From an uncultured Bacteroidaceae bacterium (lineage in GTDB: Bacteria; Bacteroidota; Bacteroidia; Bacteroidales; Bacteroidaceae): a DNA stretch of 8,264 nt. The notes beneath the pieces are model-generated. The model made no database searches, was not told where the DNA came from, and was given only the letters and a program-made list of their open reading frames with translations. This document shows, in pieces, positions 1-7,293 of the stretch. Where the stretch lies: positions 1 to 8,264 of the forward strand of contig CAJGDX010000090.1 in NCBI GenBank assembly GCA_904502185.1, in the 5' to 3' direction. Both the position numbers and the translations under genes were made by a program. The first letter of the stretch is position 1. The number at the start of each line of letters is the position of its first letter.

Positions 1-3000
1 AGGTGGTGGAGGTGAGTTCTATATAAACCTTGGCGAGGTGTCCGAGGATATCCTAAAGGATGGCAAGAAATTCTTCGAGAACGGACTTCCTGCCGGCAGC
101 AACAACTACGGCTACGAAGAGACTGTATGGGGACGTATACCTACGACCTCAAGCCTTGTTTATGCCTTCGACAACAATGCCGGAAGCCGCACCCAGCAGG
201 ATGTGGGATTCAATGGCCTTTCAAGCACCGACGAGGCTGCGTTCCCTACTTACGCAACCTACCTCGATGCCATACGTGGCAAGGTCAGAAGCGAGGTCTA
301 TGACAGCATTGCAGCCGACCCCGCAAACGACAACTATCACCATTACAGGGGCTCTGATTACGACGAAGTGCAAAGAAATATCTTTGACCGATACAAATAT
401 TATAACAATCCCGAAGGAAACTCAGCAACCTCGGGCGCTTCAAACGAAAGTTACAATACATCGGCAAAGACCACCCCTGACATCGAGGATGCCAACCAGG
501 ACTTTACAATGGATGAGTACGAGAACTTCTTCCAGTACAGAATCTCGCTTCGTCCCCAGGATATGCGTGTCGGAACAAACTACATCTCCGATAAACGCAC
601 TGTGACTGCCAAATTGCGCAACGGTTCAACCGAAAGTGTCGACTGGTATAAATTCCGTATTCCCATCGACGACTACGAGAAGGTTGTCGGCTCCATACGC
701 GACTTTACCTCTATCCGCTTCATGCGTATGTATCTCACAGGCTTCCGCAAACCTGTGACCCTTCGTTTTGCTACACTGAAACTGGTTCGTGGCGATTGGC
801 GTCCCTATTTGAGTGCAATCTCTTCGACCAACAATGTATCGCCCACAATGAGCGGTGAACTTATAATGTCGGCTGTGAACATAGAGGAGCATGGCGACCG
901 TCGCCCTGTCAACTATGTACTTCCTCCCGGCATATCCCGTATACTCGACCCAGAACAGCCTCAGCTGCGTCAGGATAACGAGCAGGCTCTCTCGCTGCAG
1001 GTGAACAACCTCGGCGCCAAGGAATCGCGTGCAGTCTACAAGAAGAGCACTCTCGACATCAGACAATATGAACGCATACAGGTGTTTGCACATGCCGAGG
1101 CACCGGAAATAGATGGTACGGTGCTTGCCGACGGCGAAATGTCACTTTTCGTGCGATTGGGTTCTGACTATAAGAGCAACTACTACGAATATGAAATTCC
1201 GCTCAAACTGACACCTCACGGCTCTTACGATGCGTATAGTTCTGTGTCAGCCGAAACTGTATGGCCCGAGGAGAATATGCTTGATATTCCTCTGAATAAG
1301 CTCTCTTCCATAAAGGTTAAACGCAATACTCTGCGCAACGCCAATTCGGCAACGGTGAATAATACCACAATTTACAGTGAGTATGACGAAGATAATCCCA
1401 AGAACCGTATCAGCGTCATCGGTAATCCATCGCTGGGACAGGTGAAAGTGATGATGATTGGAGTCCGCAATAACACCGGTACACCTAAGTCTGCAATCGT
1501 GTGGGTAAATGAAATGCGTATGCTCGGCTTCAATAATAAGAGCGGATGGGCTGCACAGGGCAATCTTAACATAAAACTCTCCGACATTGGAAGCATTGCT
1601 GCACAGGGTCAGATAGAGACTGCCGGCTTCGGCGGACTCGAGGAGAAACTTGCCTCACGCAGCAAGGACGACCACTATAAGTATACCATGACAGGAACCT
1701 TGGACTTTGGTCGCTTCTTCCCCACAAAGGCAAAAGTGTCGTTGCCGGCATACTATTCAATGTCGCGCGAGGTGAAATCACCTCTTTACAGTCCCTTCGA
1801 AACAGACCTCTTCCTCGAGGATGTACTCGATTCCTACACGGGTTTTGCGCAAGATTCTGTCCGAAACATTGCCGAGGTGAAATCAACCACCCGCAATTTC
1901 AGCGTCAGCAATGCAAAGGTTGGTATAGCAAGCAAAAAGTCAATGCCTTACGACCCGGCTAACTTCACTTTCGGCTACTCATACTCACGTACCGACAACA
2001 GCGGAAGCACCATCAGTTGGGAAAACAAGATAAACTGGAAGGCAACGGCTGCGTATGCCTACACCAACCCCATAAAGACTATTCAGCCCTTCAAGAACCT
2101 CCAGGGTAAGTCGAAATGGTTGACTATCCTAAAGGACTTCGGCATCAATCCTCTGCCGCAGAACCTCTCGCTCAACACTGATATGACTCGTACCTATTAC
2201 GAGATTCAGACACGTGACCTGAGCAACGCATACAACCAGACTGCCACTCCTCTGAACTTCTCGCAGCAGTTCTACTGGAACCGTCGCATGACTCTTAAAT
2301 GGGATCCCACGACTAATCTGCGTATGAACCTCAATACCGGAACAAATGCAGAAATAGAGGAGCCATATATGCCTGTGAACAAGAGCCGTTATCCCGATGA
2401 ATATTCAATCTGGAAAGACTCTGTAATGCAGAGTGTAAGAGATCTTGGCCGCCCCTTGAGCTACCAGCAGAGCTTTACGGCTTCATATAAGCTGCCTATC
2501 AACAAACTGCCTATCTTCGAGTGGGTGGGTCTTGATGCAAACTACACATCGTCATACAACTGGGCGCGTGGTAATAGTTCGTCAGGCGTGAACTTCGGAA
2601 ACACCATTGCCAACAAGCGTACATTGACCTTGAACGGAAACTTCGCCTTTGACAAGTTCTACAACCTTTTCCCCTATCTTGCTGATACCAACAAACGCTT
2701 TGCCAGCGGAGCAGCTGCCAAGAATAAAAAGGAAAAGGCTAAGAAGGCTGCAAAAATCAAACCTTTCCGCACAGAGATTACATTGAACCTGGACAGCGCA
2801 ATGCTGCTTGCCCATGGACTGAAGAGCAAGAAACTTGTAATTAACGCCCGTACAAAGACCGGTCGTCCCTATAAACTCAAATATAAGGTAAAAGACGAAA
2901 ATACCATCATCATCAAGAATAAGGATACAATCCCCTTGAAGCTGACAATCACTCCCAAACTTCCCAGTGAGAACAGCGACTTTATGAAGAAGATGCAATA

Positions 3001-4402
3001 TCCCACACGTTTCTTGATGATGCTGCGCAGCATGTCAATCAATTACAGCAACAACTACTCAATGTCGCTGCCGGGCTTCATGCCGAACACCGGTGACCTG
3101 CTGGGACAGAACAAGATGAACGGAACATATGCTCCCGGACTCGATTTCGCATTCGGTCTTACCGATGACAACTATCTGCAGCGTGCATTTGACAAAGGAT
3201 GGTTGCTCTGCAGTGACAGTGTCGCAGTTCAGGCATCTTCAAGCTCGGCCGAGAATCTTCAGGTGAAGTTTGTGCTTGAGCCTGTCACCGACGTCAAGAT
3301 AGACCTCAATGCTGATTGGTCGAGAAATCACAGTCGCAACATACAATATATGTATGCAGGAATGCCCGAAACTCAGTCGGGTGGCTTTACTATGACCACC
3401 ATCACCATTGGCAACTCTTTCGACGTGGGCAGCGAGAGTAACAATTACCGTTCATCGACCTTCAATCGCTTTGTCTCCAATCTTGAGAGTGTTAGACAGC
3501 GTATAGAGGATAAATACACCGGTACACTCTATCCCGAAAATACTACATTGGCAGGAGAGGTGTTCAACCCCGAGAATGGAACGGTCAACAAATATGCAGC
3601 CGAGGTAATGATACCTGCATTCCTCAGCACATACACCGGTCGTGACGGCAATAATAGTCTGCTCGACCTCTTCCCCTCGTTCCTGAGCATGCTTCCCAAC
3701 TGGAATATAAAATATGCAGGTCTTTCAAAGTTGCCTGCATTCCAGAAATACTTCAAGAGCGTGAACCTTACACATGGTTACAAGAGTGTCTATGCGATAG
3801 GTTCATACAGTACCTATGCTACATACATGGAGTATACCAACGGACTCGGATATGTTAACAACACCTCTACGGGTATGCCTGTCCCCAGCAGCCGTTACAA
3901 TATTGGTACAGCTTCAATCAACGAGTCGTTCTCGCCCCTGTTCGGCGTGGATGTGACTATGCATAATAATCTATCGTTGGGTGCAAAATATGTGAAGTCG
4001 CGAGTGCTGAACCTTAGTGTGACAGCTATCCAATTGGTAGAAACCCATTCAAAAGAGTTGGTGTTTAATGCCGGATATAAGATTGTGAACCTGAAGATGC
4101 TGGGAGCAAGCAACAAGGCTACAAAGAACAATAAGGTAAGCAACGATCTTAACCTCAGAGCAAGTTTCTCATTCAAGAATATGACTTCGCTCTGTCGAAG
4201 CATTGACCGTGGTACTACCCAGGCTACCAGTGGTAACGAGTCGTTCAACTACTCGCTTTCGGCAGACTATACATATAGTCAGATGCTTAATATGAGTTTC
4301 TTCTTTGAACGTAAAAAGACTATACCTCTTATCTCTTCAAGCTCGTATCCTACAACGACAACAGATTTTGGTGTAAGCCTTAAATTCTCATTGACAAAGT
4401 AA
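1..4402 (+). CDS. sprA: T9SS outer-membrane translocon SprA/Sov, C-terminal part (5' end outside window)
   Basis: SprA (Sov in Porphyromonas) is the very large single-chain outer-membrane beta-barrel through which type IX secretion cargo leaves the periplasm. The reading frame is open from base 2 to the TAA at 4400-4402 and encodes about 1,466 residues. Family members are roughly 2,400 residues, so about 60% is present. The GTG at 38 is an internal codon, because the frame continues upstream with GGGGEFYINLGE. Family landmarks seen in order are TPDIEDANQD and YRISLRPQDM (about 470-560), KSMPYDPANFTFGYSYS (about 1935-1985), NFSQQFYWNRRMTLKWD (about 2255-2305), LGRPLSYQQSF (about 2440-2475), and FAFGLTDDNYLQRAFDKGWL (about 3145-3205). 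The rest is rich in Asn/Ser/Tyr/Thr with alternating hydrophobic beta-strand patterns. The protein ends in an amphipathic strand, FGVSLKFSLTK, as expected for an outer-membrane barrel. A Lys-rich linker and a soluble-looking insert lie at 2720-3000. No frameshift or internal stop is present. Identification rests on recalled family motifs and is firm at family level. Confidence 0.94.
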   Translation, partial: GGGGEFYINLGEVSEDILKDGKKFFENGLPAGSNNYGYEETVWGRIPTTSSLVYAFDNNAGSRTQQDVGFNGLSSTDEAAFPTYATYLDAIRGKVRSEVYDSIAADPANDNYHHYRGSDYDEVQRNIFDRYKYYNNPEGNSATSGASNESYNTSAKTTPDIEDANQDFTMDEYENFFQYRISLRPQDMRVGTNYISDKRTVTAKLRNGSTESVDWYKFRIPIDDYEKVVGSIRDFTSIRFMRMYLTGFRKPVTLRFATLKLVRGDWRPYLSAISSTNNVSPTMSGELIMSAVNIEEHGDRRPVNYVLPPGISRILDPEQPQLRQDNEQALSLQVNNLGAKESRAVYKKSTLDIRQYERIQVFAHAEAPEIDGTVLADGEMSLFVRLGSDYKSNYYEYEIPLKLTPHGSYDAYSSVSAETVWPEENMLDIPLNKLSSIKVKRNTLRNANSATVNNTTIYSEYDEDNPKNRISVIGNPSLGQVKVMMIGVRNNTGTPKSAIVWVNEMRMLGFNNKSGWAAQGNLNIKLSDIGSIAAQGQIETAGFGGLEEKLASRSKDDHYKYTMTGTLDFGRFFPTKAKVSLPAYYSMSREVKSPLYSPFETDLFLEDVLDSYTGFAQDSVRNIAEVKSTTRNFSVSNAKVGIASKKSMPYDPANFTFGYSYSRTDNSGSTISWENKINWKATAAYAYTNPIKTIQPFKNLQGKSKWLTILKDFGINPLPQNLSLNTDMTRTYYEIQTRDLSNAYNQTATPLNFSQQFYWNRRMTLKWDPTTNLRMNLNTGTNAEIEEPYMPVNKSRYPDEYSIWKDSVMQSVRDLGRPLSYQQSFTASYKLPINKLPIFEWVGLDANYTSSYNWARGNSSSGVNFGNTIANKRTLTLNGNFAFDKFYNLFPYLADTNKRFASGAAAKNKKEKAKKAAKIKPFRTEITLNLDSAMLLAHGLKSKKLVINARTKTGRPYKLKYKVKDENTIIIKNKDTIPLKLTITPKLPSENSDFMKKMQYPTRFLMMLRSMSINYSNNYSMSLPGFMPNTGDLLGQNKMNGTYAPGLDFAFGLTDDNYLQRAFDKGWLLCSDSVAVQASSSSAENLQVKFVLEPVTDVKIDLNADWSRNHSRNIQYMYAGMPETQSGGFTMTTITIGNSFDVGSESNNYRSSTFNRFVSNLESVRQRIEDKYTGTLYPENTTLAGEVFNPENGTVNKYAAEVMIPAFLSTYTGRDGNNSLLDLFPSFLSMLPNWNIKYAGLSKLPAFQKYFKSVNLTHGYKSVYAIGSYSTYATYMEYTNGLGYVNNTSTGMPVPSSRYNIGTASINESFSPLFGVDVTMHNNLSLGAKYVKSRVLNLSVTAIQLVETHSKELVFNAGYKIVNLKMLGASNKATKNNKVSNDLNLRASFSFKNMTSLCRSIDRGTTQATSGNESFNYSLSADYTYSQMLNMSFFFERKKTIPLISSSSYPTTTTDFGVSLKFSLTK

Positions 4403-4465
4403 AACCTCGATACAGGGGTAAGTGTATGTTTAAATTGTATCCTGAATAAAATTACCTTATAAAAA

Positions 4466-4990
4466 ATGGATGTTTTATTTTTTCTATTAGCTCTTATATG
4501 TGCAGTACTCGGATTGGTGGGTTCAATAGTTCCCGCATTGCCGGGCCCTCCTCTCTCTTTTGTGGGGCTTTTGGTGCTGCTGTTGTGTGATGCTTGCGAA
4601 ATAGGTGTCTCTTCGTTGATAATTACCGGAATATTGGCAGTCGTAATTACTATACTCGACTACGTGGCACCAATCTGGTTTGCCAAGAAAAAAGGCGGAA
4701 CAAAATGCGGAATGTGGGGAGCGACAATAGGAATGTTGGTAGGACTTTTCTTTGGTCCGTTAGGCATTATCTTAGGACCTTTCATTGGCGCTCTTATCGG
4801 CGAACTGATAGCAAATACACCTACTGACAAGGCTCTCTCAACCGCCTTTATGACGTTTGTTGCCTTTATGCTAGTAACAGGTATAAAATTTATATATTGT
4901 CTGGTGGTACTTGTTTACGTAGTTGTGGAGGGTTTTAAAATGGTGTCAAATTCCTCTCTGTTGAATTTCGATAGCATCGGTTGGTTTTAG
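4466..4990 (+). CDS. DUF456 family integral membrane protein
   Basis: This is a 174-residue hydrophobic protein of unknown function. The DUF456 signature is visible: an N-terminal helix followed by PALPGPPL (residues 23-30), a second hydrophobic block (about 31-41), a third (about 47-71) ending in LDYVAP, the basic stretch AKKKGGTK (73-80), a Gly-rich segment, GMLVGLFFGPLGIILGPFIG (89-108), leading into ALIGEL, and a last membrane helix (about 127-155). The Gly spacing in residues 82-112 suggests tightly packed or re-entrant helices. Length is close to that usual for the family. The ATG at 4466 is preceded by an A/T-rich leader without a Shine-Dalgarno sequence, which is normal in Bacteroidota. 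It starts 63 nt after sprA on the same strand with no terminator between, so read-through from sprA is plausible. A TATGTTTA at 4425-4432 resembles the Bacteroidota -7 element, but no matching -33 element is seen. Family assignment is confident; function is unknown. Confidence 0.88.
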   Translation: MDVLFFLLALICAVLGLVGSIVPALPGPPLSFVGLLVLLLCDACEIGVSSLIITGILAVVITILDYVAPIWFAKKKGGTKCGMWGATIGMLVGLFFGPLGIILGPFIGALIGELIANTPTDKALSTAFMTFVAFMLVTGIKFIYCLVVLVYVVVEGFKMVSNSSLLNFDSIGWF

Positions 4991-5018
4991 ATTTGTCTTT
5001 TCTCTGAGGGTTTTGCTG

Positions 5019-5068
5019 TATAATAAAAGTTCCGCTTTCTGAATTCAGAAAGCGGAACTTTTATTATA
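5019..5068. terminator. Bidirectional intrinsic terminator (perfect 50-nt palindrome)
   Basis: A 22-bp perfect inverted repeat flanks a GAATTC centre that is itself self-complementary, so the whole 50 nt reads the same on both strands. The stem core (TTCCGCTTTCT and its complement) is GC-containing, and both outer arms are A/T-rich, giving a T-rich 3' arm (ACTTTTATTATA) in either direction. It lies 28 nt after the DUF456 stop (+ strand) and 16 nt after the SLC13 stop (- strand), exactly between two convergent genes. It can therefore end both transcripts. Confidence 0.9.
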
Positions 5069-5084
5069 TCTTGTGGATATTTTC

Positions 5085-6941
5085 TTAGAAGGGGAAGAGT
5101 AGGGGGAGTACTATTACCATTACAATACCCATTATTATCTGCAAGGGAAGTCCTACCTTAATATAATCCATGAAGGTGTATTGTCCTGCTGGCATCACCA
5201 AAGCATTTGGTGGTGTAGAGAATGGTGATGCAAAGCACATGCTTGCACCCAGTGTTACGGCAAACAGGAATGGTACGGGGCTTACGCCTACCTGCATGGC
5301 ACTGCTCAGTGCAATGGGGGCAAAGAGTACTGCTGTCGCGGTGTTGCTGATAAACATTGTCATCAACGATGTGGTGAAGTATATGCCGGCAAGCAATATG
5401 TGCGGACCATAGCCTCCAAGGTTGCTTACCAGTGTATTCGACAGGTATTCCGATGCTCCTGTCTTCTCCAGTGCAAGCGACATTGGCATCATGGCTGCAA
5501 TAAGCACTATCGATTCCCAGTTAATGGTCTTGTATGCTGCTTCCACATTGCGGTAACAGCCTGTGATAACCATCAGTATGGCTGCAATCATTACTGCTGT
5601 GACAGGTGCAACAGGTATAAAGTCGAACACCATCATTGCAACCATCAGCACCATTATAAGCGCAGCTACAGGAGCTTTGTAGTCGAGTGGTACTTTGGCC
5701 GCTTCTTCCAAAGGACGTCCAATAACTACCCAGTCGTTCTCTTCGTTGCCCAGGAGAGCAATGTTCTCCCATGAGCCCTGTACCAGCAGCACATCGCCGG
5801 TGTGTATGCGCTCGTCTGCAAATCCATTTAATATATATTCGGTCTTGCGACGTATTCCCAGTACGTTAAGGTTGTATTTCGCGCGGAAATTTGATTCTCG
5901 AATAGTGCTGTTTATAAGCGCCGATGACTGCATAACCACAACCTCGGCAACGCCGATGTCGTAAAATTCCAGCTTATGCTTGTTCTTCTTGTCAGTCTCG
6001 TTTCTTTCGATAATCTCCAGCTTGCCCTCTTGTGCAAATATTCTGACATTCTCAATTTCTCCTGTTACATAAAGTGTGTCGCCCTGTTCTATTATGCTGT
6101 CGGGGGCAGCCATCTGCTGGGTAACATTCTTAAGAAAACGGTTCTGATTGCTCTCTTTGTGACGTATCTCAAATATGTTTATTCCATATTTGTTTCTCAG
6201 CTCAAGTTCGGCAATGCTTTTACCTATTATCTGTGAATTGTCATTAACCTTAAGCAATGAGAGGTTGTTTGAAACACCATACTCCTTTACAAGCTCTTTT
6301 AGTGTCTTTCGCTTGTTGTTCTTGTTGCTGTCCGAGTCTGTGTTTTTCGAGAGGAAAATTTTACTCAGCGGCACAAGTACCAAAAGTCCGACAGCAATGC
6401 AGATGAGTCCTACCGGCAGGAATGTGAAGAATGACAGTCCCTCGTATCCGGCGTTCAGCAATGTGCTGTTGATTATAAGGTTTGGCGGTGTACCGATGAG
6501 TGTCATCATGCCGCCCATGCTGCTGGCAAACGCCAATGGCATAAGAAAACGGCTGGGTGAAACCTCTGCACTCATGGCAAGGCTTACCACAATCGGCAAT
6601 AGCAGCGCAACTGTTCCGGTGTTGCTGACAAAACCGCCGATGGCAGATGTCACCAACATTACCAGAATGAAAAGTCGCATTTCGCTTTTTCCGGCAAGTG
6701 TAAGTATTCGTGAACTTATTTTCTTTGCCAATCCTGTCTGAAATATGGCTCCACCCACAACAAACAGTCCTATCATCATTATCACAACCGAATTTGAGAA
6801 ACCTGACAGGGCCTCTTCGGGGGTGAGAATATCAAACAGAACTAATGCTATAAGTGCACATAGTGCCACTACGTCGGAACGTACCTTCCCGTTTACAAAG
6901 AAAAACACGGAAAGTAACAAGATGATTGCCGTTGTTATCAC
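5085..6941 (-). CDS. SLC13-family permease with two RCK_C (TrkA-C) domains
   Basis: This 618-residue inner-membrane transporter has the inverted two-repeat layout of the SLC13/DASS (ion transporter superfamily) fold. Residues 1-197 are hydrophobic helices with SNTGT at 106-110 and GTPPN at 150-154. Residues about 415-618 repeat the plan with SNTATA at 532-537 and STPPN at 575-579. In DASS proteins such as VcINDY, paired SNT motifs bind Na+ and substrate carboxylates, so Na+-coupled anion uptake is likely. Between the halves are two RCK_C domains: about 226-310 (GKSIAELELRNKYGINI, then EQGDTLYVTG) and about 326-408 (GVAEVVVMQSSALINSTIRE, then HTGDVLLVQG). These are cytosolic ligand-binding modules. 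SLC13 proteins with this insert have been linked to sulfate or dicarboxylate transport, but the substrate cannot be read here. The start is a GTG (6939-6941): an in-frame TGA lies 24 nt upstream and the next ATG would delete helices, although ATT or ATA starts cannot be excluded. Transcription is convergent with DUF456 and divergent from the small ORF at 7041. Confidence 0.92.
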   Translation of the reverse strand: MITTAIILLLSVFFFVNGKVRSDVVALCALIALVLFDILTPEEALSGFSNSVVIMMIGLFVVGGAIFQTGLAKKISSRILTLAGKSEMRLFILVMLVTSAIGGFVSNTGTVALLLPIVVSLAMSAEVSPSRFLMPLAFASSMGGMMTLIGTPPNLIINSTLLNAGYEGLSFFTFLPVGLICIAVGLLVLVPLSKIFLSKNTDSDSNKNNKRKTLKELVKEYGVSNNLSLLKVNDNSQIIGKSIAELELRNKYGINIFEIRHKESNQNRFLKNVTQQMAAPDSIIEQGDTLYVTGEIENVRIFAQEGKLEIIERNETDKKNKHKLEFYDIGVAEVVVMQSSALINSTIRESNFRAKYNLNVLGIRRKTEYILNGFADERIHTGDVLLVQGSWENIALLGNEENDWVVIGRPLEEAAKVPLDYKAPVAALIMVLMVAMMVFDFIPVAPVTAVMIAAILMVITGCYRNVEAAYKTINWESIVLIAAMMPMSLALEKTGASEYLSNTLVSNLGGYGPHILLAGIYFTTSLMTMFISNTATAVLFAPIALSSAMQVGVSPVPFLFAVTLGASMCFASPFSTPPNALVMPAGQYTFMDYIKVGLPLQIIMGIVMVIVLPLLFPF

Positions 6942-7040
6942 TGAATCTAAATTATGTATGGTTCAACAAAAAATATTACCATAATATTTGCAGTCCGCCG
7001 ATTGCTTAAATATTCTGGTAATTTATCGAAGTGAAATATT
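6942..7040. promoter_or_regulatory. Divergent AT-rich intergenic region with inverted repeats
   Basis: These 99 nt separate the 5' end of the SLC13 gene (- strand) from the small + strand ORF at 7041, so any promoter for either must lie here. A perfect 8-bp inverted repeat, AAATATTA-CCA-TAATATTT, spans 6971-6989. A looser pair, ATTACCA at 6975-6981 and TGGTAAT at 7016-7022, is centred about 41 bp apart, near four helical turns. On the - strand, TATTTTTTG (6975 down to 6967) resembles the Bacteroidota -7 element TAnnTTTG with one extra base, but no convincing TTTG lies 19-21 nt upstream. The role as a regulatory region is inferred from position. Confidence 0.4.
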
Positions 7041-7220
7041 ATGCAAAAATACTCAATAAATCTTTTGTTGTCAATACTATTTCTGCTAAAAAATACAAAG
7101 TCTGGGTCAGAAGGTGCCAATTCTCTTAAAGATGTCTACTTTATTTATAATGTAGGGCTTTTGGGCTCTCTTCTATCGTTTGCTTGTGGTATATTACTTT
7201 TTACCTTATTTATAATATGA
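7041..7220 (+). CDS. Small ORF, putative 59-residue membrane protein
   Basis: An uninterrupted ATG-to-TGA frame encodes 59 residues that I do not recognise. Residues 1-16 (MQKYSINLLLSILFLL) are a short basic start followed by a hydrophobic stretch. Residues 17-36 are polar (KNTKSGSEGANSLKD, then VYFIYN). Residues 37-59 form a strongly hydrophobic C-terminal helix with a Gly/Ser-rich start (VGLLGSLLSFACG). This is the pattern of a signal-anchor or two-helix small membrane protein. An in-frame TGA at 7032-7034 fixes the start at ATG 7041, or ATT 7038. It is followed 20 nt later by a hairpin terminator at 7241, as a real transcription unit would be. It is more AT-rich than the neighbouring genes, and AT-rich DNA yields hydrophobic Leu/Ile/Phe codons by chance, so it could be non-coding. 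No Shine-Dalgarno sequence is seen, which is uninformative in this phylum. Confidence 0.4.
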   Translation: MQKYSINLLLSILFLLKNTKSGSEGANSLKDVYFIYNVGLLGSLLSFACGILLFTLFII

Positions 7221-7240
7221 ATTAGATATAGGGTAAACGA

Positions 7241-7271
7241 AAAGTGGGTGCGTCACAGACGCACCCACTTT
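7241..7271. terminator. Bidirectional intrinsic terminator after PPDK and the small ORF
   Basis: A perfect 14-bp stem (AAAGTGGGTGCGTC at 7241-7254 pairing with 7258-7271) closes a 3-nt loop. The core is GC-rich. On the - strand it follows the PPDK stop by 22 nt and runs into CTTTTCGTTT, a good U-rich tail. On the + strand it follows the small ORF stop by 20 nt and runs into TTTAATATTTTG. It therefore most likely ends the PPDK transcript and may also end a + strand transcript from the small ORF. Confidence 0.85.
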
Positions 7272-7293
7272 AATATTTTGTCTATGAGGTTGA

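Noticed and set aside
38..40. GTG at 38 as the start codon of the first gene
   Set aside because: The frame stays open to the left edge and the upstream residues (GEFYINLGE) fit the SprA family, so the gene begins outside the window.
60..605. 181-codon + strand open frame overlapping sprA in another frame
   Set aside because: The product is a low-complexity Thr/Arg/Pro-rich translation of sprA codons out of frame; sprA family motifs occupy the same DNA.
626..1093. 155-codon open frame on the - strand inside sprA, and similar antisense frames at 1372-1596, 1566-1886, 2582-2998, 3529-3756 and 3895-4248
   Set aside because: They lie wholly opposite the well-supported sprA frame, have no recognisable domains, and reflect its codon pattern.
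4425..4432. TATGTTTA as a -7 promoter element for the DUF456 gene
   Set aside because: It matches TAnnTTTG in five of six positions, but no TTTG-like -33 element is found at the expected spacing and such 8-mers are common in AT-rich DNA; not listed as a feature.
6175..6741. 188-codon + strand open frame opposite the SLC13 gene, plus shorter ones at 5170-5412, 5400-5774, 5695-5964, 5976-6236 and 6745-6984
   Set aside because: These are shadows of the transporter reading frame; conserved motifs (SNT, TPPN, RCK_C) are all on the - strand.
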